Shown: positions 53,930 to 63,564, numbered from the stretch's first letter. The stretch: 64,000 nucleotides of DNA from CAZHJK01 sp964533275 (GCA_964533275.1 CAZHJK010000001.1:1-64000); one strand, 5' to 3'. Program-made: numbers and translations. The notes: generated by a model from the letters alone, not told the origin.

Positions 53930-53962
53930 ATGCACTGTTTATAAAAGGCAGTGCATTAGTTT
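53930..53962 (+). terminator. Probable terminator hairpin
   Basis: ATGCACTG (53930-53937) pairs perfectly with CAGTGCAT (53949-53956), followed by a short T-rich stretch. Confidence 0.55.
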
Positions 53963-54111
53963 ATATGTAATGGAAATAAATTTATAATAATAAGTGTATT
54001 ATAATATGAAAATCACGAAATTAAAGAAGAAAATATTAAAAAATTCAAACTTATAGTATACTAATATATATCAAGTTCTATAGGATAGAAATTAAAGGGG
54101 AGATATCATTT

Positions 54112-54864
54112 ATGGACCAGAAGGGCAAACAAAAAAAGTTATCAGTATTAATAGATGCAGACAATACATCACCAGCTATTATTAGCGGGTTAATAGCAGA
54201 GATTGCAAACTATGGTGTAGCTAGTGTAAAGAGAATCTATGGGGATTGGACAAGTCCTAACTTAATGGGGTGGAAGGATATATTATTGGAATATGCAATA
54301 CAGCCAATTCAGCAGTTTGGGTATACAACAGGGAAAAATTCTACTGATAGTGCAATGATCATAGATGCTATGGATTTGTTATATACAGAAAATTTAGATG
54401 GCTTCTGTATTGTATCTAGTGATAGCGACTTTACTCGTTTGGCTTCTAGAATTAGAGAATCTGGTTTAATTGTCTATGGATTTGGAGAGAAGAAGACGCC
54501 CAGACCTTTTGTGGTGGCTTGTGATAAATTTATTTATACAGAAATACTTCGTGAAAGTGACCTTTACTTTGCCTCTTCCCCAAAAAATTCCAGGGAATTA
54601 AAAAAGGATACCAGATTAGTTAATTTACTTAGAAGTGCAGTGGAAGATTCAGCTGATGAAAATGGATGGTCCCATTTAGGAAATGTTGGCCAAAATATTG
54701 CTAATAAGTCGCCAGAATTTGACCCTAGAAATTTTGGGTATAAAAAATTAGGAGAATTGATAAAAGCAACCCAGTTATTTGAAATAAATGAGCGAACTTC
54801 GGATAATTCACCTGCAAAGGCAATATATATTAGAGATAAAAGGAAAAACTTTAAAAAGTATTAG
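54112..54864 (+). CDS. NYN-domain nuclease-like protein with LOTUS (OST-HTH) domain
   Basis: This 250-residue protein has a NYN (LabA-like PIN fold) domain, with acidic residues in SVLIDADNTSP, KNSTDSAMIIDAMDLL and FCIVSSDSDFTRLASRIRE. A C-terminal LOTUS/OST-HTH domain follows (about 160-235, LLRSAVEDSADENGWSHLGNVGQ). The pair is known from predicted RNA-processing proteins in bacteria and from germline RNA regulators in animals. It is upstream of signal peptidase I. RNA as substrate is inferred from the family. Confidence 0.82.
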   Translation: MDQKGKQKKLSVLIDADNTSPAIISGLIAEIANYGVASVKRIYGDWTSPNLMGWKDILLEYAIQPIQQFGYTTGKNSTDSAMIIDAMDLLYTENLDGFCIVSSDSDFTRLASRIRESGLIVYGFGEKKTPRPFVVACDKFIYTEILRESDLYFASSPKNSRELKKDTRLVNLLRSAVEDSADENGWSHLGNVGQNIANKSPEFDPRNFGYKKLGELIKATQLFEINERTSDNSPAKAIYIRDKRKNFKKY

Positions 54865-54892
54865 AATAAGTACATGGGGTGTGAAAGTGATT

Positions 54893-55405
54893 ATGATAAA
54901 AAAATGGTTAAAAGATTGGATTCCAAGTTTAATAATTGCTATAATATTAAGCTTTGTGTTACAAACCTATGTAGCTCAAGCTGTAACAATCCCAAGCGAG
55001 TCAATGGTCCCAACTTTAAATATAAATGATAAATTGATTATTAATAAAATGATTAATCCAAATGATTTAGAATATGGAGACATTGTAGTTTTTTTCTCGC
55101 CTATAAAAGAAGAGGAAAGATTTATAAAGAGATTAATTGGTGTTGGAGGAGACACTATAGAGCTAAGAGAGGGATTCCTTTATAGAAATGGCGAAAAAAT
55201 TGAGGAACCATATTTAGATAAGGCTATAGATTATGAATTCGGACCGGTATTAGTACCAGAAAATAACTATTTTTTTCTAGGAGATAATAGAAATAGAAGC
55301 TATGATTCACATCTTTGGCCATCCCCTTTTATAGAAGAGGGTGAAGTAATTGGTAAGGCTATATTCAGGTATTATCCTCTTAGTAAAGTAAGGAAATTTG
55401 ACTAA
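54893..55405 (+). CDS. lepB: Signal peptidase I
   Basis: This about 170-residue type I signal peptidase has one N-terminal transmembrane helix, the catalytic Ser in VTIPSESMVPTL, the catalytic Lys in RFIKRLIGVGGDTIE and the C-terminal box GDNRNRSYDSHLWP. ATG 54893 fits the family start MIKKWLKDW; a GTG at 54887 is nearer the GGGGTG site and is possible. It processes secreted proteins. Confidence 0.9.
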   Translation: MIKKWLKDWIPSLIIAIILSFVLQTYVAQAVTIPSESMVPTLNINDKLIINKMINPNDLEYGDIVVFFSPIKEEERFIKRLIGVGGDTIELREGFLYRNGEKIEEPYLDKAIDYEFGPVLVPENNYFFLGDNRNRSYDSHLWPSPFIEEGEVIGKAIFRYYPLSKVRKFD

Positions 55406-55509
55406 TATGGTTCAAGGGGGACTATAGTGAACAAGTGATAATGGATATTATGGGATGGTTGGATAAGCAATTGAAATAATATATAAAGTTGCAGAAAGGT
55501 TGAAATGTA

Positions 55510-56619
55510 ATGAGCAAAAAAAAGGAAGACACAACAATAGTTATGGGGATGTCTGGAGGAGTAGATTCTTCAGTGGCTGCCCTGTTATTAAAGCAACAGG
55601 GATATAATGTGGTGGGTGTCTTTATGAAAAACTGGGATGAGCCTGATGAAGACGGAATTTGCACATCTACCATAGACTACGAGGATGTACAGGCTGTATG
55701 TAATCAAATTGGAATACCTTACTATACTGTAAATTTTGAAAAGGAATATTGGGATAAGGTATTCACTTATTTTTTAGATGAGTATAAAAAAGGGCGAACT
55801 CCTAATCCAGATGTAATGTGTAATAAGGAGATAAAGTTTAAAGCCTTTTTAGATTATGCCCTTAAAATAGGTGCGGATTATATTGCTACTGGGCATTATT
55901 GTCAGGTTGATTTTAAAGATGGCGAATATAGATTATTAAGAGGCGTTGACTCTAATAAGGATCAAACATATTTCTTATGTGCCCTAAACCAATACCAATT
56001 ATCTAAGTCTATTTTTCCTATAGGTAATATTGACAAGGGTGAAGTAAGAAAAATAGCAGAGGAAAACAATCTAAAAACAGCTAGGAAAAAGGATAGCACA
56101 GGGATATGCTTTATTGGAGAAAGAAATTTTGGAGAATTTCTAAGCAATTATCTACCAGCAAAGTCAGGGGAAATACGCACCTTAGAAGGTGAAATAAAGG
56201 GTAAACATGTAGGGTTAATGAACTATACACTAGGACAAAGGAAGGGTTTAGGAATTGGAGGTTCGGGAACAGGCGAGCCTTGGTTTGTTGTAGATAAAGA
56301 TTTAAAAAATAATATTTTATATGTTGTACAGGGTGATTCTCATCCTGCACTATATTCCTATGGTCTATATGCAAGTGATCTAAATTGGATAAGTGATAGC
56401 AATAAATCCTCTTCTTTTACTTGTACAGCAAAATTTCGATATCGACAGCCTGACCAAGATGTGAAAGTGGAAATTTTAGAAAACAATAGTTGTAAAGTAA
56501 TTTTTGATAGACCTCAAAAAGCAATAACTCCAGGACAAGCTGTAGTATTTTATCAAGGAGAGGAATGTCTAGGAGGAGGCACAATTGATAAAATAATAAA
56601 AGGGCAGGAAGGAATTTAA
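55510..56619 (+). CDS. mnmA: tRNA-specific 2-thiouridylase MnmA
   Basis: This 369-residue enzyme has the PP-loop GMSGGVDSSV (about 13-22), the MKNWDEPDEDGIC segment and TPNPDVMCNKEIKF with the first active-site Cys. It also has ATGHYC and the second Cys in DSTGICFIGERNF. It makes 2-thiouridine at tRNA position 34. A weak AAAGGTTG precedes the ATG. The next gene follows 9 bases later. Confidence 0.93.
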   Translation: MSKKKEDTTIVMGMSGGVDSSVAALLLKQQGYNVVGVFMKNWDEPDEDGICTSTIDYEDVQAVCNQIGIPYYTVNFEKEYWDKVFTYFLDEYKKGRTPNPDVMCNKEIKFKAFLDYALKIGADYIATGHYCQVDFKDGEYRLLRGVDSNKDQTYFLCALNQYQLSKSIFPIGNIDKGEVRKIAEENNLKTARKKDSTGICFIGERNFGEFLSNYLPAKSGEIRTLEGEIKGKHVGLMNYTLGQRKGLGIGGSGTGEPWFVVDKDLKNNILYVVQGDSHPALYSYGLYASDLNWISDSNKSSSFTCTAKFRYRQPDQDVKVEILENNSCKVIFDRPQKAITPGQAVVFYQGEECLGGGTIDKIIKGQEGI

Positions 56620-56628
56620 GGTGGAACT

Positions 56629-57330
56629 ATGGATTTAAGAGGTAGAATAAGATTTATTTATTTTGACTTAGATAATACATTATGGGATTTTAGAAGAAAT
56701 ACAAACATAGCTCTTAGAAATGTATATGATGAAAAAATATTAAAAAATAAAATTAAAATTGATTTTAATAATTTTCTAGATGTTTATACAAATTTTAATG
56801 AAGAATTATGGCGAGCCTTTGAAAGAGGAGAAACAACAGCTGAAGAGCTAAAAGTAACAAGATTTGATAAAACGATAGAAGAACTAGGAATTAGAAATCT
56901 AGTTAAGGCAGAAGAATTAAATAATTTATATATAGAAAATCTAGTACAACTACCAAATCTAATGCCTAATGCTAAGAAGATATTAGAATATTTAACACCA
57001 AATTATAGTATGGGAATTCTATCTAATGGTTTTGAAAAAGGTCAATATAAAAAAATGAATTGCTCTGGAATACTGGATTATTTCAATCCTATTATAACCT
57101 CAGATGGAGCTGGAGTGAGTAAGCCTCACCCAAAAATTTTTAATGATGCTATAGAAAAAAGTGGATTTAAAACTAGCGAAATAGCATATGTTGGAGATGA
57201 CTATATAGTTGACACATTAGCAGCTAATAAAATGGGTATTTTAGGTATTCTATTAGACCCCCAAAATAGGATTAATGATAATAATATAATTAAAATAACT
57301 AATTTAATTGAACTAAAGAAATATTTTTAG
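56629..57330 (+). CDS. HAD-family phosphatase (YjjG/nucleotidase-like)
   Basis: This 233-residue haloacid-dehalogenase-type enzyme has motif I FIYFDLDNTLWDF, motif II in GILSNGFEKGQ, motif III Lys in VSKPHPKIF and motif IV GDDYIVD. A helical cap lies at about 20-100. It resembles nucleotide phosphatases such as YjjG. It follows mnmA by 9 bases and precedes deoC, so a nucleotide-salvage link is possible. Confidence 0.82.
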   Translation: MDLRGRIRFIYFDLDNTLWDFRRNTNIALRNVYDEKILKNKIKIDFNNFLDVYTNFNEELWRAFERGETTAEELKVTRFDKTIEELGIRNLVKAEELNNLYIENLVQLPNLMPNAKKILEYLTPNYSMGILSNGFEKGQYKKMNCSGILDYFNPIITSDGAGVSKPHPKIFNDAIEKSGFKTSEIAYVGDDYIVDTLAANKMGILGILLDPQNRINDNNIIKITNLIELKKYF

Positions 57331-57373
57331 AAAAATAATTTATATAAATTAAATAATTTTTAGGAGGAATAAG

Positions 57374-58042
57374 ATGAAATTAGCTAAGTACATTGATAAC
57401 ACATTATTAAAGCCTAATGCAACAAAATTAGATATTGAGAAATTTGCTAGAGACTCTTTGCCCTATGATTTTGCAACCATTTGCATATTGCCTGGACATA
57501 TTGAATACGCTAGAGATATTTTAAAGGGCAGTGATGTAAAAATTGCTACTGTAATTGGTTTTCCCTTAGGCTTAAACTCCACTGAAACAAAAGTCTTTGA
57601 GACAAAGGATGCAATTTATAGGGGGGCACATGAAATTGATATGGTAATTAATATATCTTGGGGGCAGGATAAAGAATATGATCTTATTAAAGAAGAAATA
57701 GGAAAAATTTATAATGCTGTTAAATCTTTAGGAAATGAATTATTATTAAAGGTTATAATTGAAACCTGTTATCTAGATAAAGAAGGAATTAAAGAGATTT
57801 GTAAAGCTTGTAAAGATATAGGTGTGGATTTTGTAAAAACATCAACAGGTTTTGGAACTGCAGGTGCTCAAATTGAGGATATAAAATTAATGAAGGAATT
57901 ATTGGGTGAGAAACCACAAATAAAGGCATCAGGAGGTATTCGTAGTTACGAAGATGCAAAAGAATTCATAGATGCAGGAGCAATGCGTTTAGGTACCAGT
58001 GGTGGGTTTAATATTGTAGATAAAAGTAAGGGGTATAAATAG
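57374..58042 (+). CDS. deoC: Deoxyribose-phosphate aldolase
   Basis: This 222-residue class I aldolase begins KLAKYIDNTLLKPNAT and has ATVIGFPLGLNST, the Schiff-base Lys in VDFVKTSTGF (Lys near 155) and IKASGGIRSYEDA. It splits 2-deoxyribose 5-phosphate to glyceraldehyde 3-phosphate and acetaldehyde. AGGAGGAAT precedes the ATG. Confidence 0.92.
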   Translation: MKLAKYIDNTLLKPNATKLDIEKFARDSLPYDFATICILPGHIEYARDILKGSDVKIATVIGFPLGLNSTETKVFETKDAIYRGAHEIDMVINISWGQDKEYDLIKEEIGKIYNAVKSLGNELLLKVIIETCYLDKEGIKEICKACKDIGVDFVKTSTGFGTAGAQIEDIKLMKELLGEKPQIKASGGIRSYEDAKEFIDAGAMRLGTSGGFNIVDKSKGYK

Positions 58043-58066
58043 ACCATTTAATTGAGCTAATAGGTA

Positions 58067-59248
58067 CTAGTGGAAAAAAGCATGTTGTCTTTCCATAGTA
58101 ATGAAAAAATCATAGCTAGGGAATTCACCAACTAAGTGACTTTTAATATTTTCTTTTAATGATAATATTTCCTGATCGGTTAATTTTTCCTCCACAACTA
58201 CTTCAAAGATCATACTACTTTTCTCATTAGTTTGGATGATGCGGAAATCATGGAAGGATAAGCAATTAGGATAAGATAATAAAATCTCCTTTATTTTTTG
58301 ATATATTTCACTTGTGATTTCACAGTCAAATTTTAAGGGGTCTGTATGGATTACTAAGAAAATATTAAATTCCTTGGCTATCTTCCTCTCTGCTGCATCA
58401 ACAATATCATGGGCAATTAAAGGACTTAACTGGTCAGAAACTTCTGCATGAAGAGTTGCCATAGTTCTATTAGGACCGTAATCGTGAATAATAAGATCGT
58501 GGATGCCTTCAATACCATCAAAATGTAATATGGTTTCTTCAATCCTTTTTACTAACTCAGGATCAGGGGCTTTGCCTAATAGAGGATCTAAAGTATCTTT
58601 AGCCATGGAAAGTCCGGAATACATTATTACTAGAGCAACTATTATTCCCATATATGCATCAATTGGCAAGGATAGATGAGGAGATAGAATTATAGATAAA
58701 ACCACACAGCTTGTAGCAAAAACATCGCTAAAACTATCAACTGCATTTGCAGCTAAAGATTTAGAGTTTATAATTTTACCTAATTTCTTGTTAAATATTC
58801 CCATCCATAATTTTATTACTATAGTAATTATTAAAATGATTATGCTAATACCACTAAAGGATATTTGTGCTGGATTAAAAATCCGTTGGAAAGAACTTTG
58901 CAACAACTCAAAACCAACCATTATTATAATAAGGGAGATAATAAGCGCTACAACATATTCAGTTCTACCATGACCAAAGGGATGTTCTTTGTCAGCAGGC
59001 TTTTTTGATAACTTAAATCCTAATAGGGTAATAGCACTAGAGCCTACATCAGACAGGTTGTTTACACTATCTGCAACCAATGAAATACTATTAATAGTAA
59101 ATCCTAAAATAATTTTAATTGTAAATAAAAGAATATTTGCTATTACACCTACAATACCGCCTAGATATCCATATTGTGTTCTTACATCTTTAGTGTTTTT
59201 GTTTTTATTGTTTGGAACAAATTTTTTTATTAGAAATTCTGTTAGCAA
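58067..59248 (-). CDS. Cation diffusion facilitator family transporter
   Basis: This about 393-residue protein has six N-terminal membrane helices, with metal-site motifs in VADSVNNLSDVGSS and NAVDSFSDVFATS and the FGHGRTEYVVAL loop. A cytoplasmic domain (about 215-290) and an unusual second C-terminal domain follow. TTG 59248 is preferred to GTG 59257 because GAGGTGAT is better spaced. It exports divalent metals in exchange for protons; the metal (Zn, Fe or Mn) is not fixed. Confidence 0.85.
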   Translation of the reverse strand: MLTEFLIKKFVPNNKNKNTKDVRTQYGYLGGIVGVIANILLFTIKIILGFTINSISLVADSVNNLSDVGSSAITLLGFKLSKKPADKEHPFGHGRTEYVVALIISLIIIMVGFELLQSSFQRIFNPAQISFSGISIIILIITIVIKLWMGIFNKKLGKIINSKSLAANAVDSFSDVFATSCVVLSIILSPHLSLPIDAYMGIIVALVIMYSGLSMAKDTLDPLLGKAPDPELVKRIEETILHFDGIEGIHDLIIHDYGPNRTMATLHAEVSDQLSPLIAHDIVDAAERKIAKEFNIFLVIHTDPLKFDCEITSEIYQKIKEILLSYPNCLSFHDFRIIQTNEKSSMIFEVVVEEKLTDQEILSLKENIKSHLVGEFPSYDFFITMERQHAFFH

Positions 59249-59326
59249 AAGTATCACCTCTGTTTAGTATTAATTGAGTAACTCTTCTATTTATAACCAA
59301 GTGTATATTATTTACTCAATTAAATA

Positions 59327-59430
59327 AAGATTATATATGGATATTATATAAAGATTATATAAAATTTATTTAAAAATAGCGGACATTTAATATTGCAATT
59401 TATAAGATTATATAAAAAGATTATATAAAA
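59327..59430. repeat. Four copies of AAGATTATATA in an AT-rich tract
   Basis: AAGATTATATA(AAA) begins at 59327, 59351, 59404 and 59417. The copies lie just upstream of the initiator-tRNA promoter, in the position of an UP element. Confidence 0.6.
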
Positions 59431-59442
59431 ACAAAAAAACCT

Positions 59443-59471
59443 TTGACAAATTTTTTTTAAGATGATATACT
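59443..59471 (+). promoter_or_regulatory. Promoter of the initiator tRNA gene
   Basis: TTGACA (59443-59448), a 17-base spacer and TATACT (59466-59471) lie 22 bases before the tRNA. This is a strong vegetative promoter. Confidence 0.85.
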
Positions 59472-59493
59472 GTAAAAGTACTCAAAAAAACAA

Positions 59494-59569
<76 letters not shown>

Positions 59570-59585
59570 ATTATGATAGTAAGTT

Positions 59586-59615
59586 CTAAATCTGAAAGGA
59601 TTTGGATTTTTTTTT
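59586..59615 (+). terminator. Terminator of the tRNA gene
   Basis: CTAAATC (59586-59592) pairs with GATTTGG (59599-59605), with one G-U pair, followed by about nine T residues. Confidence 0.75.
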
Positions 59616-59726
59616 GCCTAAAATTACTGCAATATTTCCCCTAGAGTCATCCTGGGATATGTTATAATAAAAATAAATTGTTAAATAATTGTACTAATTA
59701 AAATAGTTTATAGGAGGATATGAAAA

Positions 59727-60479
59727 GTGTTAAAAATGATTAATATTGATGTTGATCTAGATGGGGACAATGGAAAGGATCAGGTTTTAAATAAAATAAA
59801 TCTAAGTTTAGAAAGAAATAAAATATATGTAATGACTGGTCCAAATGGTGGAGGCAAATCTTCTATAGCCAAATCCATTATGGGTATACATAAACCCTCT
59901 AGCGGAAAAATTTTTCTAGACGAAGTAGATATAACTGATATGAGTATTAGTGAAAGGGCAAGACAGGGTATTGGATATGCATTTCAAACACCTGCCAAAT
60001 TTAAGGGTCTAAAGGTAAGGGATATGCTTCAACTAGCCGCTGGAGAAAATAAAATTGACCTCTGTGAAATTCTTTATGATGTAGGATTATGTGCACAAGA
60101 TTATCTAGATAGGGAAATAAATTCAACATTTTCCGGAGGAGAGCTAAAGCGGATTGAAATAGCCAGTATATTATCTCGAAAATTAAAAGTGGCTGTTTTT
60201 GATGAACCAGAAGCTGGAATAGACCTATGGAGTTTTCAAAGATTGACAGAAACCTTTGTAAAGATGCATGAAAAGTATGATACCACAATAGTTATTATTT
60301 CCCATCAAGAGAGGATATTAAGGTTAGCAGATGTAGTTATAATGGTCGACAATGGAACTATAAGTGAAATAACTAGTAAAGATAAAGTTCTTAAAGATAT
60401 ATCACACCTGGATTCAGGATGTGAGCTCAGAGACAATTGTATTAAAGGAGGCATTGAAGATGCTGAGTGTATTAGATAA
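59727..60479 (+). CDS. sufC: SufC-like Fe-S assembly ATPase
   Basis: This 250-residue ATPase has Walker A (GPNGGGKSS, about 37-45), the SufC-type QTPAKFKGLKVRDML, signature FSGGELKRIEIAS, Walker B (VAVFDEPEAGIDLWSF) and the switch His (ISHQERI). GTG 59727 follows TAGGAGG by 9 bases. It overlaps the SufB-like gene by 20 bases. A two-gene SufC plus SufB-like layout without sufS/U/D matches the minimal SMS (SmsCB) type described as ancestral to SUF. Confidence 0.88.
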   Translation: MLKMINIDVDLDGDNGKDQVLNKINLSLERNKIYVMTGPNGGGKSSIAKSIMGIHKPSSGKIFLDEVDITDMSISERARQGIGYAFQTPAKFKGLKVRDMLQLAAGENKIDLCEILYDVGLCAQDYLDREINSTFSGGELKRIEIASILSRKLKVAVFDEPEAGIDLWSFQRLTETFVKMHEKYDTTIVIISHQERILRLADVVIMVDNGTISEITSKDKVLKDISHLDSGCELRDNCIKGGIEDAECIR

Positions 60480-61380
60480 AAAATTATTAGAAGAAGTGGC
60501 AGATTTACATGATGTACCCCAAGGAGCATACAATATTAGAAAAAACGGTGAAGGAATTAGTAAAAATAATACAGCTAATATTGAAATTGTCACAAAAAAA
60601 GACAAACCTGGCATCGATATTATAATAAAACCAGGGACAAAGGGAGAAAGTGTACATATCCCAGTAATACTTTCCCATGAAGGATTAAATGATATAGTAT
60701 ATAATACCTTTGAAGTGGGAGAGGGTTCAGATGTGATAATTGTTGCAGGCTGTGGTATTCACAATCCAGGGAGTAAAAAAGCACAACATGATGGAGTGCA
60801 TGAATTTTTCGTGCGTAGAGGAGCCCATATGAAATATATTGAGAAGCATTATGGTGAAGGAGAAGGCAGTGGAAAGAGAATATTAAATCCTAAGACTATA
60901 ATTGAAGTAGAGGAAGATGGAGTAGTAGAACTAGAAATGGATCAAATAAAGGGTGTGGATCAGACTGTAAGAGATACAGAGATAATACTTCATAAAAATT
61001 CACGATTGATTGTAAGTGAGAAATTACTTACTTATTTAGACCAAAGTGCGCAGTCTAACATTATAGTAGAATTGCTAGGAGAGGATTCTAGTGCTCAAAT
61101 AATTTCACGCTCAGTTGCTAAGGATGATTCTAGACAAGTCTTTCACTTGAGCTTAAAAGGGCATACGAAATGTCGTGGACATATACAATGTGATTCTATA
61201 ATTATGGACAAGGCTCAAGTATCTTCTATACCTGAAATTTCTGCCTATCATTCAGATGCTCAATTAATTCATGAGGCAGCTATTGGTAAGATTGCATCTG
61301 ATCAACTTACAAAGCTTATGACCTTGGGACTTTCAGAAAAAGAAGCAGAGGATACTATTTTACAAGGATTTTTAGGATAA
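60460..61380 (+). CDS. SufB/SufD-family scaffold protein (minimal, SmsB-like)
   Basis: This 306-residue protein is shorter than SufB (about 460) and consists of the beta-helix core and C-terminal helices (LIHEAAIGKIASDQLTKLMTLGLSEKEAEDTILQGFL). Typical features are VGEGSDVIIVAGCGIHN and the HDGVHEFFVRRGA segment. ATG 60460 is chosen for the AAAGGAGG before it. It should bind SufC and assemble or hold Fe-S clusters. Confidence 0.87.
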   Translation: MLSVLDKKLLEEVADLHDVPQGAYNIRKNGEGISKNNTANIEIVTKKDKPGIDIIIKPGTKGESVHIPVILSHEGLNDIVYNTFEVGEGSDVIIVAGCGIHNPGSKKAQHDGVHEFFVRRGAHMKYIEKHYGEGEGSGKRILNPKTIIEVEEDGVVELEMDQIKGVDQTVRDTEIILHKNSRLIVSEKLLTYLDQSAQSNIIVELLGEDSSAQIISRSVAKDDSRQVFHLSLKGHTKCRGHIQCDSIIMDKAQVSSIPEISAYHSDAQLIHEAAIGKIASDQLTKLMTLGLSEKEAEDTILQGFLG

Positions 61381-61398
61381 TTTTCTTATATTACAAAG

Positions 61399-61427
61399 TT
61401 GACAAGTTTCTATGTTTATAGTATATT
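61399..61427 (+). promoter_or_regulatory. Promoter of the riboswitch-controlled transcript
   Basis: TTGACA (61399-61404), a 17-base spacer and TATATT (61422-61427) lie about 20 bases before the lysine riboswitch. Confidence 0.85.
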
Positions 61428-61445
61428 TAACATAATTACAAATAA

Positions 61446-61676
61446 AAGATAGAGGTGCAGTTTTAAAGAGTAAACCATGGAGGTGGCACTATGAAGTGGT
61501 TTGAAAGGGAAAACTGCCGAAGTGTATAGTAATGCCAAAGGCTATATACTGGGGTTGGACATAATATGTTCAATACTGTCACAAATATTTCTAAAAAATA
61601 TTTGTGGAGGGCTATCGACAAAGGGTATAGTTGAATAACACCTTGGGTCAGATAGAACCCCAGGTGTTTTTTGTTT
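61446..61676 (+). ncRNA. Lysine riboswitch with terminator
   Basis: The leader has the L-box landmarks in order: GATAGAGGTGC (61449-61459), AAGAGTA (61467-61473), GCCGAAG (61516-61522) and GGAGGGCTATC (61606-61616). It ends in an intrinsic terminator with stem AACACCT/AGGTGTT near 61637-61668 and a T run. These elements match the known lysine riboswitch of lysC. Lysine binding should stop transcription of the transporter gene that follows. Confidence 0.92.
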
Positions 61677-61700
61677 TAAAATAAAAAAAGGAGGAAAAGA

Positions 61701-63434
61701 ATGAAGAAAAAAGGCTTAATTTTATTTTTAGTGTTATTATGTATTTTTTTATCTAGCAATACAGTTTTAGCTGCTGAGGCAGAAGAAACAGTTTCTTATG
61801 GCTGGTTTTCTATTATACCACCTTTAGTAGCTATTACATTAGCATTCATTACTAAGAATGTTGTACTTTCATTATTTATAGGGATATTTTCAGGTGCTTT
61901 TATATTGCAATTAGCAGATAGTAATTTTATTATGGCTATAGTGCAAGCATTCTTAAGTATAGTAGATTATGTATTAGCATCATTATCAGACTCATGGAAC
62001 GCAGGAATTATCCTTCAGGTGTTGACTATTGGAGGACTAATTGGGTTGGTAGCCAAGATGGGTGGAGCAAAAGCAGTTGCTGAAAGCTTAGCAAAAAAAG
62101 CAAAAGGACCAGTTAGCGCTCAAATTATTACTTGGATATTAGGTATTTTAATATTCTTCGATGATTATGCAAACTCATTAATCGTTGGTCCTATTATGAG
62201 ACCAGTTACTGATAAAATGAAAGTTTCTAGAGAGAGGCTAGCCTTTGTTGTAGATGCAACTGCAGCGCCTATTGCAGGGATTGCACTTATATCAACATGG
62301 GTTGGATATGAAATAGGATTAATCAACGATGCATATGCATCAATCGGACAAACAGTTAATGCTTATGGAGTATTTATTGATACTATACCATATCGTTTTT
62401 ACAATATCTTAATGCTTTTATTTGTTTTATGTACTGCATTTTTCCTTAAAGAGTTTGGTCCTATGTTAAAGGCTGAGCGTAGAGCAAGAAAATATAATAA
62501 AGTAATTGCAGATGGATCAACTCCAATGGTAGCTGATGATATTGAACAATTAGAACCAATCGAAGGGAAAAAATTAAATGTATGGAATGCTATAATACCT
62601 ATAGGTTCCTTGATTGTATTTGCATTTATAGGTTTTTACTATAATGGTTTTAATGAAATTATGGGTGGAGAAGATGCTGTACTAATTGAACTTCTTCAAA
62701 ACAGTCCTGCATCCTTTGCAGCAATAAGAGAGACCTTTGGGGCTTCTGATGCTAGTGTTGTATTATTTCAAGCAGCATTAATCGCTAGTATTATAGCTAT
62801 GATTATGGGAGTATCTCAAAAACTTTTCAAAATTGGCGAAGCAATTGATATTTGGGTAAAAGGCATGAAATCCTTGGTTATTACAGGAGTTATTCTTTTA
62901 TCAGCATGGTCATTGAGTGGAGTTATAGGTGATTTAGGGACAGCTGATTTCCTTGTATCTATGTTATCAGATACTATGCCAGCATTTTTATTACCATCTA
63001 TAATATTCATATTAGGAGCAATTATTTCCTTTGCAACAGGAACATCCTATGGAACAATGGGTATATTAATGCCATTGGCTATTCCCTTAGCAGCAGCATT
63101 GTCACCAGATCCAAACTTCGTAGTTATGTCAGCGGGTGCAGTATTAACTGGAGCAATATTCGGAGATCATTGTTCTCCTATATCAGATACAACTATTCTA
63201 TCATCTATGGGAGCAGCATCTGATCATTTAGATCATACAAAAACACAATTACCCTATGCAATTACTGTAGCTATTCTTACAGTTGTAGTTGGATATATTC
63301 CAGTTGCGTTAGGATTATCAATTTGGATTGTACTTCCACTAGCAATGGTAGCCACTGCGGCATTTGTATACTTTGTGGGCAAACCTATTGATGAGGGTGA
63401 TGCATATACTGTAGTTCCAGGAAAAAAAGAATAA
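61701..63434 (+). CDS. NhaC-family antiporter, predicted lysine transporter
   Basis: This 577-residue membrane protein has an N-terminal hydrophobic signal-like segment and about eleven further helices. Family motifs include FFDDYANSLIVGP, RERLAFVVDATAAPIAGIALISTWVGYE, FATGTSYGTMGILMPLAIPL and GAIFGDHCSPISDTTILSSMGA. NhaC proteins are annotated as Na/H antiporters, but those under a lysine riboswitch are known to be lysine transporters. The lysine riboswitch here is the main reason for that call. AGGAGGA precedes the ATG. Confidence 0.85.
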   Translation: MKKKGLILFLVLLCIFLSSNTVLAAEAEETVSYGWFSIIPPLVAITLAFITKNVVLSLFIGIFSGAFILQLADSNFIMAIVQAFLSIVDYVLASLSDSWNAGIILQVLTIGGLIGLVAKMGGAKAVAESLAKKAKGPVSAQIITWILGILIFFDDYANSLIVGPIMRPVTDKMKVSRERLAFVVDATAAPIAGIALISTWVGYEIGLINDAYASIGQTVNAYGVFIDTIPYRFYNILMLLFVLCTAFFLKEFGPMLKAERRARKYNKVIADGSTPMVADDIEQLEPIEGKKLNVWNAIIPIGSLIVFAFIGFYYNGFNEIMGGEDAVLIELLQNSPASFAAIRETFGASDASVVLFQAALIASIIAMIMGVSQKLFKIGEAIDIWVKGMKSLVITGVILLSAWSLSGVIGDLGTADFLVSMLSDTMPAFLLPSIIFILGAIISFATGTSYGTMGILMPLAIPLAAALSPDPNFVVMSAGAVLTGAIFGDHCSPISDTTILSSMGAASDHLDHTKTQLPYAITVAILTVVVGYIPVALGLSIWIVLPLAMVATAAFVYFVGKPIDEGDAYTVVPGKKE

Positions 63435-63453
63435 TTTAAATCTAAATTTAATA

Positions 63454-63485
63454 AAAGAATCCTTCTTTTAGGGATTCTTTTTTTA
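63454..63485 (+). terminator. Rho-independent terminator
   Basis: AAAGAATCC (63454-63462) pairs with GGATTCTTT (63472-63480), followed by a T run. Confidence 0.8.
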
Positions 63486-63564
63486 TTTTAATAAATGTAT
63501 AAAAATGTAAATAAATGAAATAATATAGATGAAATAATTAGGGTTAACAAAAGGAGGTTTATAA

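Noticed and set aside
59327..59430. CRISPR-like array or IS ends
   Set aside because: Copies are short, irregularly spaced and AT-rich with no direct target duplication.
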